DNA of 27,198 nt from positions 281-27,478 of the forward strand of contig JAIPMN010007000.1 in the NCBI GenBank assembly GCA_020650975.1. The letters are read 5' to 3'. Below the pieces are notes generated by a model. That model did not search any database and was not told the DNA's origin. It saw nothing but the letters and a program-made list of their open reading frames with translations. Source of the stretch: Apostichopus californicus (taxonomy: Eukaryota > Echinodermata > Holothuroidea > Aspidochirotida > Stichopodidae). The first letter of the stretch is position 1. Each line of letters opens with the position of its first letter. A program made the translations under genes and the position numbers. Positions 18,101 through 27,198 of this stretch are shown here, piece by piece.

Positions 18101-20222
18101 CTATATTTTGATTCAATTCTCACAGCGAGCAGTTGTAGATTTGTGGCCGAGTTGTCTTAACGGAACTCGTTAAGGTAGGAAAGGTAGCTTTACATAAAGA
18201 CTTGAAAAAAGTATGGATATGTTTGATACGACTCAGCCGAGCAAGAAACTCCCACATTACGCTATCTTTCTTATGTCTTAAATAGCTAGAAAAGTCAGAT
18301 AGTGTGAAAATCTCTCCAAAGCAAGTAAGATGGTAAAAGTTGTTCAAAGTATACAAAATTCATAGCAAGTTCACAATGTTTTGAAATGATAAACTTTCTT
18401 TGTAATTGCAGTAACATATAAAAGTCTTGCACACTTAAATGGTTGAAAAATTCAACTCAGCATCAATGTCCCCGACTCCAGTAATGGTTGATAGAATGTA
18501 AACTATTTCTATTATTGAAACATCACAGCAGAGGTGTTCTTCAAAAGCTTACTTTCCAATTATAATCTTCTTGTTGATTTATCCTTGAAATCTGATCAGT
18601 ACATTTCTTTGAAAACCTCAAGACACAAGTAAGAGATTCATCGGGGAGACAAGTTTTGTCTACAGTTAACCTTCGTTCCTCGACCAATTTCTTCTGCAAC
18701 ACTTTCTTTCTTTCTTTTTCTTTTCTTTTCTTTTTTATCAACCAGGCATTCCGGAGTCAATATACAAAGTCAAGAAGCCTACGAACTTGCATCGAGAAAT
18801 CTTTTACAACCGTCGGGTGATATTCCTTGCCTGTTATTGGACTTGCGGTGTTCCAAATTTGAACCTCCCGATTTTGAAATCGGTAAGTATGTTGGAGGAC
18901 ACTATCCCCTTCTTTTTAAACTTCAAACTCTCATATGGCACAGCAAGAATCAGGTTTGAAATTCTTGAGGAATGAAACGTCTCGTTTGTTTAGCTCTCTC
19001 TGGGTGTATTAGCATGTATCAAACCATTTAACTTGTATCCTGTTTTCTCTTTACCTTCTTCTTTGTGGAAGTTGTGCACTTGAGTTAAACTGCCCATTGG
19101 ACTAATTATGTTAGAATAAACCTTTTGCTTCAGCAAGGGATTTTGTGCGTCTTCGAACAAGTCCAATAATATTCTTTCATAATGGAAACCTATTCAATTG
19201 AGCCAAGCGATACGGGACCCTTACAGCCATTTCGACTGCCACCATTTAACAAGTCAATTATTAATATAACACATAATCCAGTTTAGAAAGCTATGTTTGT
19301 CCCACAAATTTAATGTAGTTAATGTTTTTTTTTGTTTTTTTTGCCAACCCCTTGATTTTTATGCACTTGTCTCAAGTTCAGCCTAACCGAGTATTACTCC
19401 AAATATGATTGCATTGGTTCAAAACTGAGGCAACCTCCTAGATTTTGTCACCCAAATGAATTTTGATGAGAAAATAACGAACGGTTCCTTTCGCTTCGCA
19501 AAATGTCGTTGCCCAGATACAAAATCTCATGTTTTAATGTAGTGCAGGCCTCCAAGTTTGGGCCATTTAATAGCTAAAATACCAGTGAATTTGGCCAGAC
19601 AATTTCCTGCCAGTAGACAATAGGAGACTAAAACACACAGTACATCGTTAATAAAAATCATCAATCAAAGAATCGGCATGATATCTTTACCCTACATTAG
19701 CCTTGTATTACTGCTTATTATCAGTAAGTGTTATTTGGAGGCGCTCAAAAGCCTCTTGCAATAACTGACGTGTGTTGTAATTCAGGAAAGTGCCAGTGAA
19801 AACTTGATTTTTAGCCTTTAGATTTAGCCCGAAGTGGCAGAAATTGTGAAATTCAAGGACTGTATGGTTTCATGGTATTCTTTCTAACGGTAGCTTTGAA
19901 TTTGTCTTCTGTTGCAGAGGTCCATTGTGTGAGGGAGAGCGCCCAGTACCTACGGAAGGTGATCAACGATGTGGGCCTGTTTTTGAAAACGAACGCCGTG
20001 TCAATCAAGGTGCGAAAAATTCAGGAAGGGCCATTCTCTCTGGATAATTGCCTGCTGAGAAAAGACTGGTGTCTAGATCCAATCTTGGATGCTCTGCAAA
20101 CTTGTAACCCGTTAATGTCAACGTATAAGCTGTTGCCAATAGAACTACAAAAAGATGAATTGCTCGCAAAGAGACTCGTGAAGGATAACATCTCTAAAGA
20201 CATCACCCAGGAAGAGGATTAA
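14974..20222 (+). CDS. TRUB2: TRUB2, mitochondrial mRNA pseudouridine synthase (six coding exons)
   Basis: The gene encodes a TruB-family pseudouridine synthase that converts uridine to pseudouridine in mitochondrial RNAs; human TRUB2 acts in mitochondrial RNA granules. Coding exons are 14974-15127, 16087-16293, 16918-17061, 17696-17768, 18746-18882 and 19918-20222, all with GT-AG ends and matching phases (1,1,1,2,1). They total 1020 nt, 339 residues, close to vertebrate TRUB2. Recognisable segments in order: RLNGHFAVYKPADVLPG, SVPSLAGHPLVKG, DLKSSGVM with the predicted catalytic Asp at residue 113, GTVVEKSTYGHVT, SQEAYELASRNLLQP and YLRKVINDVGLFLKTNAV. The first 20 residues are basic and could serve as a mitochondrial presequence. 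The start at 14974 (AAAATGG) is the first ATG in frame. No lesion is seen. Dispersed repeats sit in introns 2 and 3. Confidence 0.9.
16087..16293 (+). CDS. TRUB2: TRUB2 coding exon 2 (catalytic Asp)
   Basis: The acceptor TTGTTTTGTAG precedes 16087 and the donor is ATGG|GTAAGT. It encodes residues 52-120, including SVPSLAGHPLVKG and D113 in DLKSSGV, the position of the nucleophilic Asp of TruB enzymes. The Leu before that Asp in human is His here. Confidence 0.9.
16440..16690 (+). repeat. Dispersed repeat copy in TRUB2 intron 2
   Basis: CTTGCCATAGGCAGGCAAG, then a (TG)n-rich run, TTTGTGATGCCCAAG, ATATCTCAAGG and TTTGGGTGGAGGTCAAGGG all correspond to the copy at 21260-21430. It lies wholly inside the intron and does not touch the splice sites. 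Confidence 0.65.
16918..17061 (+). CDS. TRUB2: TRUB2 coding exon 3
   Basis: The acceptor TTGATACTTTCAG precedes 16918 and the donor is ACG|GTGAGT. It encodes about residues 121-168, with KQARLPSQYIIHGRLG (the Y-x-V/I-x-G segment after the catalytic loop in pseudouridine synthases) and GTVVEKSTY. Confidence 0.9.
17210..17500 (+). repeat. Dispersed repeat copy in TRUB2 intron 3
   Basis: Two successive diverged units carry CCTTGT(A/G)AACA.AATAACTCA/ACCA, then AAAG(T/C)GAAGCTTC and GTAGATC. They also contain GTAGAGGTCAAAGGTCATTTTGAG. The first unit starts near 17241, the second near 17392. They belong to the same family as 21290-21430. Confidence 0.6.
17696..17768 (+). CDS. TRUB2: TRUB2 coding exon 4
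   Basis: This is a 73-bp exon encoding GHVTQPKIEKVLSGLL and RMSQKDIIR. The acceptor ACATCTCCAG precedes it and the donor is CAG|GTTAGT. It matches the human TRUB2 HVTREKLDRIL segment. Phase 1 in and phase 2 out fit the neighbours. Confidence 0.88.
18701..18745 (+). other. TRUB2: TTTC-microsatellite polypyrimidine tract and acceptor of TRUB2 exon 5
   Basis: The 3' splice site of intron 4 (CAACCAG, 18739-18745) is preceded by a long run of TTTC/TTTTC units at about 18701-18737. This uninterrupted pyrimidine tract is expected to vary in length. Confidence 0.75.
18746..18882 (+). CDS. TRUB2: TRUB2 coding exon 5
   Basis: In the frame set by exon 4 this encodes HSGVNIQSQEAYELASRNL, LQPSGDIPCLLLDLRC and SKFEPPDFEI, matching the human YSNLDLKTQEAYE..RP..RCLYFAPPEF region. 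The donor is TCG|GTAAGT. Another frame is also open here (18787-18975) but matches nothing. Confidence 0.88.
19918..20222 (+). CDS. TRUB2: TRUB2 coding exon 6 and stop
   Basis: The acceptor TCTTCTGTTGCAG precedes 19918. It encodes EVHCVRESAQYLRKVIN, DVGLFLKTNAVSIKVRK, then a variable C-terminal tail to the TAA at 20220-20222. The segment matches the C-terminal RNA-contacting part of human TRUB2 (VQCMHETQKELRKLVHEIGLELKT). Confidence 0.9.
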
Positions 20223-20936
20223 TGATGTTTCATTCACCGTGCAGAATCGGCTCATTTTGAAGAAATGATGCATCATTGGAGGTTGCAGCTGCCTGGATCA
20301 GAAGTGACTAGCTTGCACAGGATATCAAGGGTTCGGAAGGTGGGATTTATTCTAAATTTCCCTGATTAATTTGAATAGACCTGTGGGCAGCATGAACCTT
20401 CATGGAATGGCCAGAGGTGAATGAAGGGTTTTTATAAAGAAGAGTGGTCTCCCTGGGGTTGTTGAGGCTGACTCCCATGCAGGGGGGTCTGACAGTCTTA
20501 CCCCAGTAAAAAAATTAAGGTTTAGATCTCAAATGGCACATTCCAAACCATTTTTAGACTGTAAATTAGGTCTATAATTAGCTCTCAATGTAAGATTGTG
20601 CTTAAAAATATATTTGATTTTTGTGTGAGGTTCAATAAAGGCTGCTACACTCTTAGCAGTGTTCTAATTCTTTGCCGTAATAACCCCCCAACTGAACCAA
20701 TTTCCCTGACTGATACTGGGAGGTGGGGTAACTTTGAGGAAGCAGTGTTATGTCAGAAACTTAAATGTATTGTATTTCACGCTATTCTTGTTAACTTGTA
20801 TGGATATGGTACTATCTTTTACAAGGCTTGTGAAGCTTCAACAATCCTCACAAACACAAGTGTATCCATATTGTGTGGTAACTGCTTGCAACTGTTTGAG
20901 GTAGACAATTTAGTTTGAAATATGAAGAGAAATAAA
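20223..20936 (+). other. TRUB2: Probable TRUB2 3' UTR
   Basis: The sequence runs from the TRUB2 stop to a candidate poly(A) signal at 20931-20936. An open frame at 20598-20918 has no recognisable domain and is most simply UTR. No intron signals were needed. Confidence 0.45.
20931..20936 (+). terminator. TRUB2: AATAAA poly(A) signal, probable TRUB2 end
   Basis: AATAAA lies about 710 bp after the stop, followed by CCCTTTTTATTGTAG, a T-rich downstream element. Another AATAAA on the + strand is at 22201-22206, so a longer transcript is possible. Confidence 0.5.
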
Positions 20937-21189
20937 ACCCTTTTTATTGTAGTATGACATCACACTTGTTTACTGTAAGTTCAATTTTAGTGCAAGGATA
21001 TACCAAATCGCGAAAACAGTCGATAAGTTTTAGATAGAAAATTACACCAGGATGCTAATATTATTTTTCATACCAAGAGTTTATATATGAGAGCTACTGT
21101 AACCATTTAAAGGATATTCGTCTGGCTAAAGTTGATTGCTTTAATGAAACTGCTAGAACTTATCTGTATCTATATCTCAAAACCACATC

Positions 21190-21540
21190 CTCATAGCATT
21201 TGGATGGCGAAGATATGATTTTTGGTTTCGATGATAATCGTAACCTATGCATTCATGATGGGGTATGTGTGTATGTATGTGTGTGTGAGTGCGTTTGTGA
21301 CGCCCAGCTTGTAAACACGATATCTCAAGAAGGGAAGGTCAGACAAATTTCATATTTAGTGTGTAGAAGTACCACTTTGAGTACAAGAAGCCTATTGTTT
21401 TTGGTGGAGGTCATTTGGGGTCAAATCGTGACACCCTTGTAAACATGTACACCCTCACTATACATTAGGTCAAATTCATGAAGAAAATTGCTCATGTTAC
21501 ATCATCGAAACCACAATGCATTTTTGCATTCTGGTTTTTT
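21190..21540 (+). repeat. Dispersed repeat copy with hairpin/CTGG 3' end
   Basis: It has a (TGTGTGTA)n-rich start, GTTTGTGACGCCCAGCTTG, AACACGATATCTCAAGAAGG, TTTTGGTGGAGGTCATTTGG and the terminus AATGCA-TTTT-TGCATT (21515-21530) followed at once by CTGG (21531-21534). Related copies in this window lie at 10562, 12030, 16440 and 17210. Confidence 0.65.
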
Positions 21541-22500
21541 GCAAATTTGATAGTATCTTGTGAAGGCATCTGGCATAAGTAGGTGAATGATGTCATCACG
21601 GCAATTCAGTTAAAACGCATTTTGGTTTTCTGTATAACATCTAACTCACTTATTGACAGAGGTAAATAATATTTTTCTTACAAATCAGTTGCATTGCGAT
21701 GAAATTCTAAGTACAGAGAACATTCACGATTAAACCTAATGTATCAGGTTTTCAGGGATAAATCAGCTAGTTTTCAACTAATATTGTGCAATATTTAAGA
21801 GACATATCACTCTCATTGTGTGTTAATAAGACTATGATCCTAAAGTGGTTTTCAATGGTAGAATTATATCATTGGAATGTCCCTTCTAAGCCAAGGCTGC
21901 TGAGATCAGTGGAAAATGATTGATTGTTACCTTGATCTTTTACGTGTAAATTTAGATTAGAAGCAAATCCAATGATGTATCATGAGCTTTAAAGAAGTGA
22001 GAACAGAATCCTATTATAGTGATGTGTTACTTGATAAGGAGATAACAAGAACTATGTTTTATGTTATGCATGTGTGATTTTAAGTAGGGTACACTGTTTA
22101 TAGTGATGTGTTAAGTACAGTTGAAGAGATACGTTGTAGACAGGTGTACATGTTTTCATTGCTTCCTTCTACAGAATCATCAGGTATTCAGAATGTTACA
22201 AATAAAAGCTTGTATACTACTAACACATTTTGAATGAGTTTTCATTGGCCAATATATCCAGGAGAGTACCTTGGTTTCATTTAAAAAACAAAAAAGTCTA
22301 GATCACACCCCATGGAATTAAATGTGGGATGAAAATGTCCAATTTCCGACATGCTGGGAAATTAACTTATATTTGAAAATGTCCATGACATAAGAAGCCA
22401 ACTTCTCCAAATGATAAAAGAAGTAATGGACATCAAGTACCAACACTACAAAGAAAAGGAATGAAAAAGAAGAAAACACAAAATGTAAACTTTTATGTCA
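21541..22500. other. No gene recognised between the convergent TRUB2 and RPL28 ends
   Basis: No long open frames and no recognisable exons are seen. AATAAA occurs on the + strand at 22201. This is ordinary intergenic sequence separating two convergent genes. Confidence 0.6.
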
Positions 22501-22506
22501 TTTATT
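22501..22506 (-). terminator. RPL28: AATAAA poly(A) signal of RPL28
   Basis: On the - strand AATAAA lies about 48 bp beyond the RPL28 stop codon. A short 3' UTR is typical of ribosomal protein genes. Confidence 0.75.
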
Positions 22507-22553
22507 CAGCATGAAATGCTCAAACTGTTTCTAATGACACCTCAACTGGTGGT

Positions 22554-22646
22554 CTATGTGGTCTTGGGTCTTGGAGTTCGCTTCTTCTTGACGATGCTGG
22601 ACCTCTTCTGACTCATGTGGATGGCACTTGCACGTCTTAGAGCAGC
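22554..22646 (-). CDS. RPL28: RPL28 coding exon 3 and stop
   Basis: Thirty codons plus TAG. It reads AALRRASAIHMSQKR and ends in a Lys/Arg-rich tail. The acceptor is TTTTCTTTATAG. It matches the human AAIRRASAILRSQKP region. Confidence 0.92.
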   Translation of the reverse strand, partial: AALRRASAIHMSQKRSSIVKKKRTPRPKTT

Positions 22647-25486
22647 CTATAAAGAAAATCAAAAAGCACTTGTCAGCATTTGTTCTCGCTACATTTTAGC
22701 AAATTTATAAGGAGCGAAATAGTTAAACCATTAAGTCCACTGGTTCCTATGCCTCTGTATATTCCTCTACTCTTTCTGACATGACCTTGACACAAACCTC
22801 CTGCACTTCCCCATTACACTTGTTTCGGAGATGCCCACACATTGAAAATTTCTACTATTTTCTGTCCAAATCTCATCTTAACTACAAATTTCAGTGATTC
22901 ATTGTTGAAATTTTTAGGAAAAGAATTATATATATTAAATTAGGTATATGACATGGAAAGTAGATCATTTGATTGACAGGCACTCCTTTTGCTAATACAA
23001 AGTATCCAGCTGAATGAGTTAATGCCTCCTAGTTGAAGAAGTGAGGGGCAGAAAGTTCCATCCGACCTGACCCCATCCCTTCCAATTCTAAGCCCATGAG
23101 ACTTGGTAACAACATACCAACCTCTTTTAAATATATGAAACGAGTAAATGATTGAAGGAAATCCTTAAAAAAAAAAATTCCAGCACCATTAGCTTTTGTC
23201 CTAGGATATTTTTAAAATTTATCCTTGCATTTGTATGAACATCCAAAACATGAAGGTATTTCAAAATGGAACAATTTTTATTGTTCATACTTATTTGCAG
23301 GCCTCGAAAAAACATCAACTCTCTAAATATGCAAAGTTCACTCGCCACTATGATTGCTGTTCAAGTCTCCATGTTACAGATCTACAACATCAATACTTTC
23401 TGTAAACTTAGGTTAGGCACTAAGGCAGATACATGGTGCTATGAAATTGCACATTGGAAAATTATATTCCTGTGGCCCTGTGCAGTATGAAATTTAAATT
23501 TTTCCACCAAAGATAAGTGATGAACACTTGAAATACTCGGGCCTGCTAGTGTAGGGGTTGCCTGCGCTTAACCAAGCCGTCATAATATCGATGTTCAATA
23601 ACCTTTTTAAATTGGTAGAGACAATATATGAACACTACATATTTATGAATGCCTTTAAAACACATCACGCACTTCGTAAGCTCAAACCGTTCCCTTTAAT
23701 AAATTCTTATATTAGATTTCAAATGATCTTTTCGCTGCATGTACATAAATGCTTTGTGAAGTTTGTGAACAAGCTCTGCACAGGAAACATTCTCGTACAT
23801 AATGCACATGATAATGTACCATTTTACACAGTTTAATTCTCATTGAGATTGGCCATTGACAAAAATCACACAACTTAAACTTGCTTCAAGTTTGCCAAGG
23901 TATTGCTTTTGTCATTCTGTGAATTGTTTGTAGAGATAGTCTCAGGGTTTGACTAGCCCACTAGTCAAAATGTCGAGCGTACTGCATTTTCTATTCGCCA
24001 AAGCTAAAACTCTACTCGCCAATGGCGAGTTGGCGACCGTATTTGTTGAGGCCTGCTTTATTGGTGATCAACATCTCAATCAATTTATCAGCTATAGGTG
24101 CATGTTCATCTTGCCCATCTTTATAGAACTGTTCGTTGCTCACCATTTTGAGATCAGTCCTGTACCCGTTGACAGAGTTGGCGATTCCCTTCAAGTTGGA
24201 TCTCCAGCCCTTCTTGAATGTCACCTTGTTGTACATCTTGGCAGGTCTGTTCTGGCCCTTCTTCCTCTTCATCACCAGCATGACACCCTTGTTGTCAGGT
24301 GCGGGTATGACGCCAACGGTCTTCTTGTGAATGAGTCCACTACCTCTGTAGGTGGGCCTATTCTTCAGATTGTTTGGCTCCTACATTGATTTGAAATGAA
24401 CGGGGCAAAAATGGGTAAACAACTTTGGCTTCTAGACAGAGAATACGAGTCCTTCAAAACTCTCACAAATTAAGCAAATACCAACATTACATCTGACTGG
24501 GCTCAAAACAGCACTGAATCATACTAGAGTAATCAGACAAGGCAGAAAACTTTCCTATAAAATATTACAATGTTTCAAAGGAAACAATTTCTCCACAATT
24601 CACTCACTGTCTTTCTGTTACTTTTAAAGCAATCCTTCGAAACAAAATCTATGTAACTCAGGACAAAACTGAGGTGAAATGATAGGAAAGTAAGAATGTC
24701 TCATGGACAACCCACAAACTCAATATCAGTCATTTCATTAAAGAAGTTCACTATTTCAATCCAAAATCAGGATTCAGTTAAGAAACTACTGACCCTATAC
24801 AACTAAAACCCTGATTTATTTTAAATTGGTCTTTGAAAGAATTTATTATATGGGCAAATAAAAGAAAGGATTGGGCAGAAGACCACATTGGTAAACTCAC
24901 TATCCACCATCATCCTTAGAAAAAAAATGATATTCTTCACTTCCCCCCCCCCCTAACCCTTTACCCAACACTCCACCTCTATTGATTACTATCAGCCAGA
25001 TAAGGATCATGGTACTTTTATCCAATCAGCCATCCCTTCATATTCACACCTTGCATTGCTGTTTCTACATATGAAACTGTCAATGCATAGATGGCAAAAG
25101 ATATAGCAGAGTTCAAAGGTACAACTACATTTTGCTTGCCTTTTCTGTTTCTTCTGGACAATTATAATCCACTGTTGTGTAATTCTGATGAATTGCCTTG
25201 CTAGTTGATAATCTTTTCATGATGTTACACCCCAACAATCACACAAGTAACCCCAAAACTTCCTGAAGTCGACAATACAGTTGTATTTCGGTATACACGC
25301 TGGGGGAGATATTACTTCATTTACCATTATTCCAGTATAGATCTCTTAGAGCATCATTGAAAGGTAAAAAGATGATTTCCTTGTGAAATAACATACCAAG
25401 GTGAAGGTGGTTCTTCCAAACTTGCGAACGAAGCAACTGTGCCTCTTCGTGACGTTCCACTGTACATCTGCAGATATTGATGCCAT
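22554..25486 (-). CDS. RPL28: RPL28 (eL28), cytosolic 60S ribosomal protein (three coding exons)
   Basis: The gene encodes large-subunit ribosomal protein eL28, a small basic RNA-binding component of the cytosolic 60S subunit. Coding exons on the - strand are 25486-25397, 24380-24144 and 22646-22554. All have GT-AG introns in phase 0 and total 420 nt, 139 residues, against 137 in human. Diagnostic matches to the human protein are DVQWNVTKRHSCFVRKF, EPNNLKNRP, GLIHKKTVGVIPAPD..GV, YRTDLKM and AALRRASAI, with a basic C-terminus (VKKKRTPRPKTT). The start ATG (AAGATGG) lies six bases inside an exon whose acceptor is CTTTGTAG (exon edge 25492), so there is an upstream 5' UTR exon that was not identified. 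No lesions are seen, and it is expected to be highly expressed. Confidence 0.93.
23940..24035. repeat. Short repeat with nested dyads in RPL28 intron 2
   Basis: GACTAG-CCCA-CTAGTC (about 23951-23966) and ACTCGCC-AAT-GGCGAGT (about 24014-24030) are perfect small inverted repeats. The reverse complement contains GGCGAGTAGAGTTTTAGC, similar to GGCGAGTAGATTTTTAGCC near 12000. Probably a fragment of a dispersed element. Confidence 0.4.
24144..24380 (-). CDS. RPL28: RPL28 coding exon 2
   Basis: Seventy-nine codons from EPNNLKNRPTYRG to NGYRTDLKM. The acceptor is AATCAATGTAG and the donor ATG|GTGAGC. It contains the conserved IHKKTVGVIPAPDNKGV core. Open frames on the + strand over this exon are shadows. 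Confidence 0.93.
25397..25486 (-). CDS. RPL28: RPL28 coding exon 1
   Basis: Thirty codons from MASISADVQWNV to RTTFTL. The donor is CCTTG|GTATGT. The reading ends exactly where human RPL28 continues with EPNNLK, which opens the next exon. Confidence 0.9.
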
Positions 25487-25492
25487 CTTGAC

Positions 25493-26529
25493 CTACAAAG
25501 AATAGAAACATATTATAGTAAATTGTGGAATAAAGATATTTTGACCTTTCCAATGTTCACAACTTTACATTAAGCCAGTGCCTGGTTACGTGTTGTACAG
25601 AATCATCTTAGGCCTACCACCATTATTTCAATATCCATCTCAGTTCATGGAACTTGGAAGGTCTAGCCGCACCTCTCACAAAATCACTCACTCTCACAGT
25701 CTGTCCCACATTCACTGGTACTTGGTGGGCCAGCTAGGCCTAACGTGTAGCTGAGTCGTTGCTTGAATGGCATATTTGACAAATACCATGGAGTCATTAA
25801 TTGCTTCGCTGTTACGGTTCAATCCATATTGTAGGTCTTATTTGTGCCGATGTCAAACGTTACGACATACATTGTACATACAAGGGCCTTTCCTTTAACT
25901 TAGGTCAGTATTCCGTTAAAGTACACATGAATTTTATCGCACGTTATGCACTAAGCCTTTACACGTAGCCTACTGTATAAATCAATAGCATTGAACGAGC
26001 AAAGACATTGACTCGTGGGGACATGTACTGTAAATTTGGGGGTGATAGTGATATATTATATTTGAGAGTTAGAACAGTAGAAGGACGTTTTTCTTAGACA
26101 CAATGAACGTAAAGAGATTTTCAAAACTTAAATGGGGAAGACTTTCGTCACGAAATACGTGATTTATATGTATATTTTGTCATCTAATGTGCTAACATTT
26201 CACTTACACGCACAGAGCTTGAGGTGTGGATGCAAAAGGACCTTATAGTTATACCTATGTTTGGAAAGCCAATATTGCAATTAATGCTTCACAGATATTA
26301 TCGGAGAAAGAGATGAAACCAATCCTATTGTGAGAGGTATGCTACATAATACAATTAATATGCTGCTGGTATAAATTGTTCTTGATGGAAATGTTCCCAT
26401 CTCCAGTAATTTCCACGAGTATGATATACGGTATTCAAACCGCTTAGGTCACTCTTGGACAACTCAGTCAGATTATGATTTGATTCGGTTAATATTGGAA
26501 TTCGGAGAACAAATTAATATATAATCACT
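25493..26529. other. Presumed RPL28 5' region; no gene recognised
   Basis: An upstream non-coding exon and promoter of RPL28 are expected here. A strong donor-like GAGA|GTGAGTGA occurs on the - strand near 25690, but its exon could not be confirmed. No clear terminal oligopyrimidine start or TATA box was found. Confidence 0.4.
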
Positions 26530-26700
26530 CAGCCTCTCCCACTGGACACAATATCGATTCAACGCCTGTTTCTCTAATCCCCTTGTCCCATTTTCTCCTA
26601 CCACCCCCCCCCATTACTCTTTCTATAAACACTCGATCCCGTCTGTCATGGTCCTTCCCTTACCCCTTCGTCCCCTCCTTTTCCCCACGGCCCCTGGACA
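26530..26700. repeat. C/T-rich low-complexity tract
   Basis: This is a strongly pyrimidine-rich stretch (including CCACCCCCCCCCATT and CCCCTCCTTTTCCCC) ending in CCACGGCCCCTGGACACTGG. No coding frame is recognised. It may be a repeat edge or a nuclease-sensitive tract. Confidence 0.6.
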
Positions 26701-27100
26701 CTGGAACATTGCAAAACAACTTTCCTACCTCCTAATTACGTGCCTTTTGGGCCTATTCACTGTGTTTGTTTTCTGTCTTGTTAGTTGTTGTATATAGTTT
26801 TCGGCTCGCTCTCCCCTTCCTTCCCTCCATGTCCAGGAAAACGGAAAGTCGTGAACTGAATGGTACATATTACGCTTCCAACGGGGCTGCCGGATTGACC
26901 TATTTTCGGACATAAAATACAGAAAGAGTCCTATTAAAATGTTTCTTTTAGTAGTCTATTTTGCTGACTTTATTATCTGGTATATTATTTTTTGGAAGTC
27001 GTCATGCTCAAATCTGGTCAGCGGAATCCGCGAGAACAAGGAATACAAGTATACGTCATGGAGGTCAATGCACAGGTTTGCCAGTTTACGGGGACAAACT
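26701..27100. other. Unassigned sequence, possible repeat
   Basis: Several short open frames on both strands overlap here (26725-26913 -, 26939-27121 +, 26956-27159 -). None shows a known motif, and frames open together on both strands argue against coding. Confidence 0.35.
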
Positions 27101-27101
27101 A

Positions 27102-27198
27102 AAACGAATGACAGCGAATGACCGAATGACAATTGACTTTGTACAGGGTTAATTATCATTCGCGAATGACAGCGAATGACAGCGAATGACAGCGAATG
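27102..27198. repeat. 10-bp minisatellite (GCGAATGACA)n running off the window
   Basis: ACGAATGACAGCGAATGACCGAATGAC at about 27102-27129 is followed after a 30-bp spacer by GCGAATGACA units repeated from about 27161 to the last base. The array continues beyond the window edge, so its copy number is unknown. Confidence 0.85.

Noticed and set aside
20598-20918. 106-codon open frame after TRUB2
   Set aside because: It has no motif or splice context and lies between the TRUB2 stop and its poly(A) signal, so it is most simply 3' UTR.
23949-24389. Long + strand open frame of 146 codons
   Set aside because: It is the opposite-strand shadow of RPL28 coding exon 2, whose protein match and splice sites are clear.
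22647-25396. Box C/D snoRNA in RPL28 introns
   Set aside because: Ribosomal protein introns often host snoRNAs, but no paired C box (RTGATGA) and D box (CTGA) with flanking stem was found on the transcribed strand by eye.
27102-27198. CRISPR-like array
   Set aside because: It is a 10-bp head-to-tail minisatellite without unique spacers, in an animal genome.

Overview
The window is animal nuclear DNA. It is AT-rich with sparse genes, spliced GT-AG introns, and many retrotransposon relics and short tandem repeats. Two conserved metazoan genes are readable: TRUB2 on the + strand (six coding exons, 14974-20222) and RPL28 on the - strand (three coding exons, 25486-22554). They are convergent, with about 2.3 kb between the two stop codons. 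The large coding exon for a leucine-rich-repeat (LRR) receptor, together with the style of dispersed repeats, suggests a marine invertebrate deuterostome, perhaps an echinoderm. That placement is an inference and is weak.

Layout. 1-5140: no gene seen. It holds a G/C homopolymer foldback, a relic of LRR-gene 3' flank (105-245) and a degenerate ~65-bp tandem repeat (4110-4490). 5144-9666: an LRR receptor locus. One nearly complete gene (5258-6691) is followed by three orphan LRRCT/transmembrane 3' cassettes (7088-7279, 7246-7797, 9243-9666), joined by duplicated flank sequence. The gene and each cassette carry their own lesion in the C-terminal or membrane part. 9930-14650: mostly decayed non-LTR retrotransposons (L1/Tx1-like and CR1-like fragments), a tRNA-headed SINE-like unit, and copies of a dispersed repeat whose 3' ends carry a hairpin plus CTRR. 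14694-20936: TRUB2 with its presumed 3' UTR. 21190-21540: another copy of the dispersed repeat. 22501-25492: RPL28. 25500-27198: presumed RPL28 upstream region, a C-rich tract, unassigned sequence, and a 10-bp minisatellite that runs off the window.

TRUB2 (mitochondrial RNA pseudouridylation) and RPL28 (cytosolic 60S subunit) are housekeeping genes and share no direct pathway with the LRR locus. The most interesting part is the LRR locus. A receptor-type LRR gene has lost its membrane-spanning tail through a 33-bp hairpin insertion with flanking direct repeats. Alternative 3' cassettes lie just downstream, each starting at the same point and with an acceptor-like sequence. This could be simple tandem-duplication decay, or a small reservoir of alternative or convertible C-terminal exons. 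The sequence alone cannot decide.
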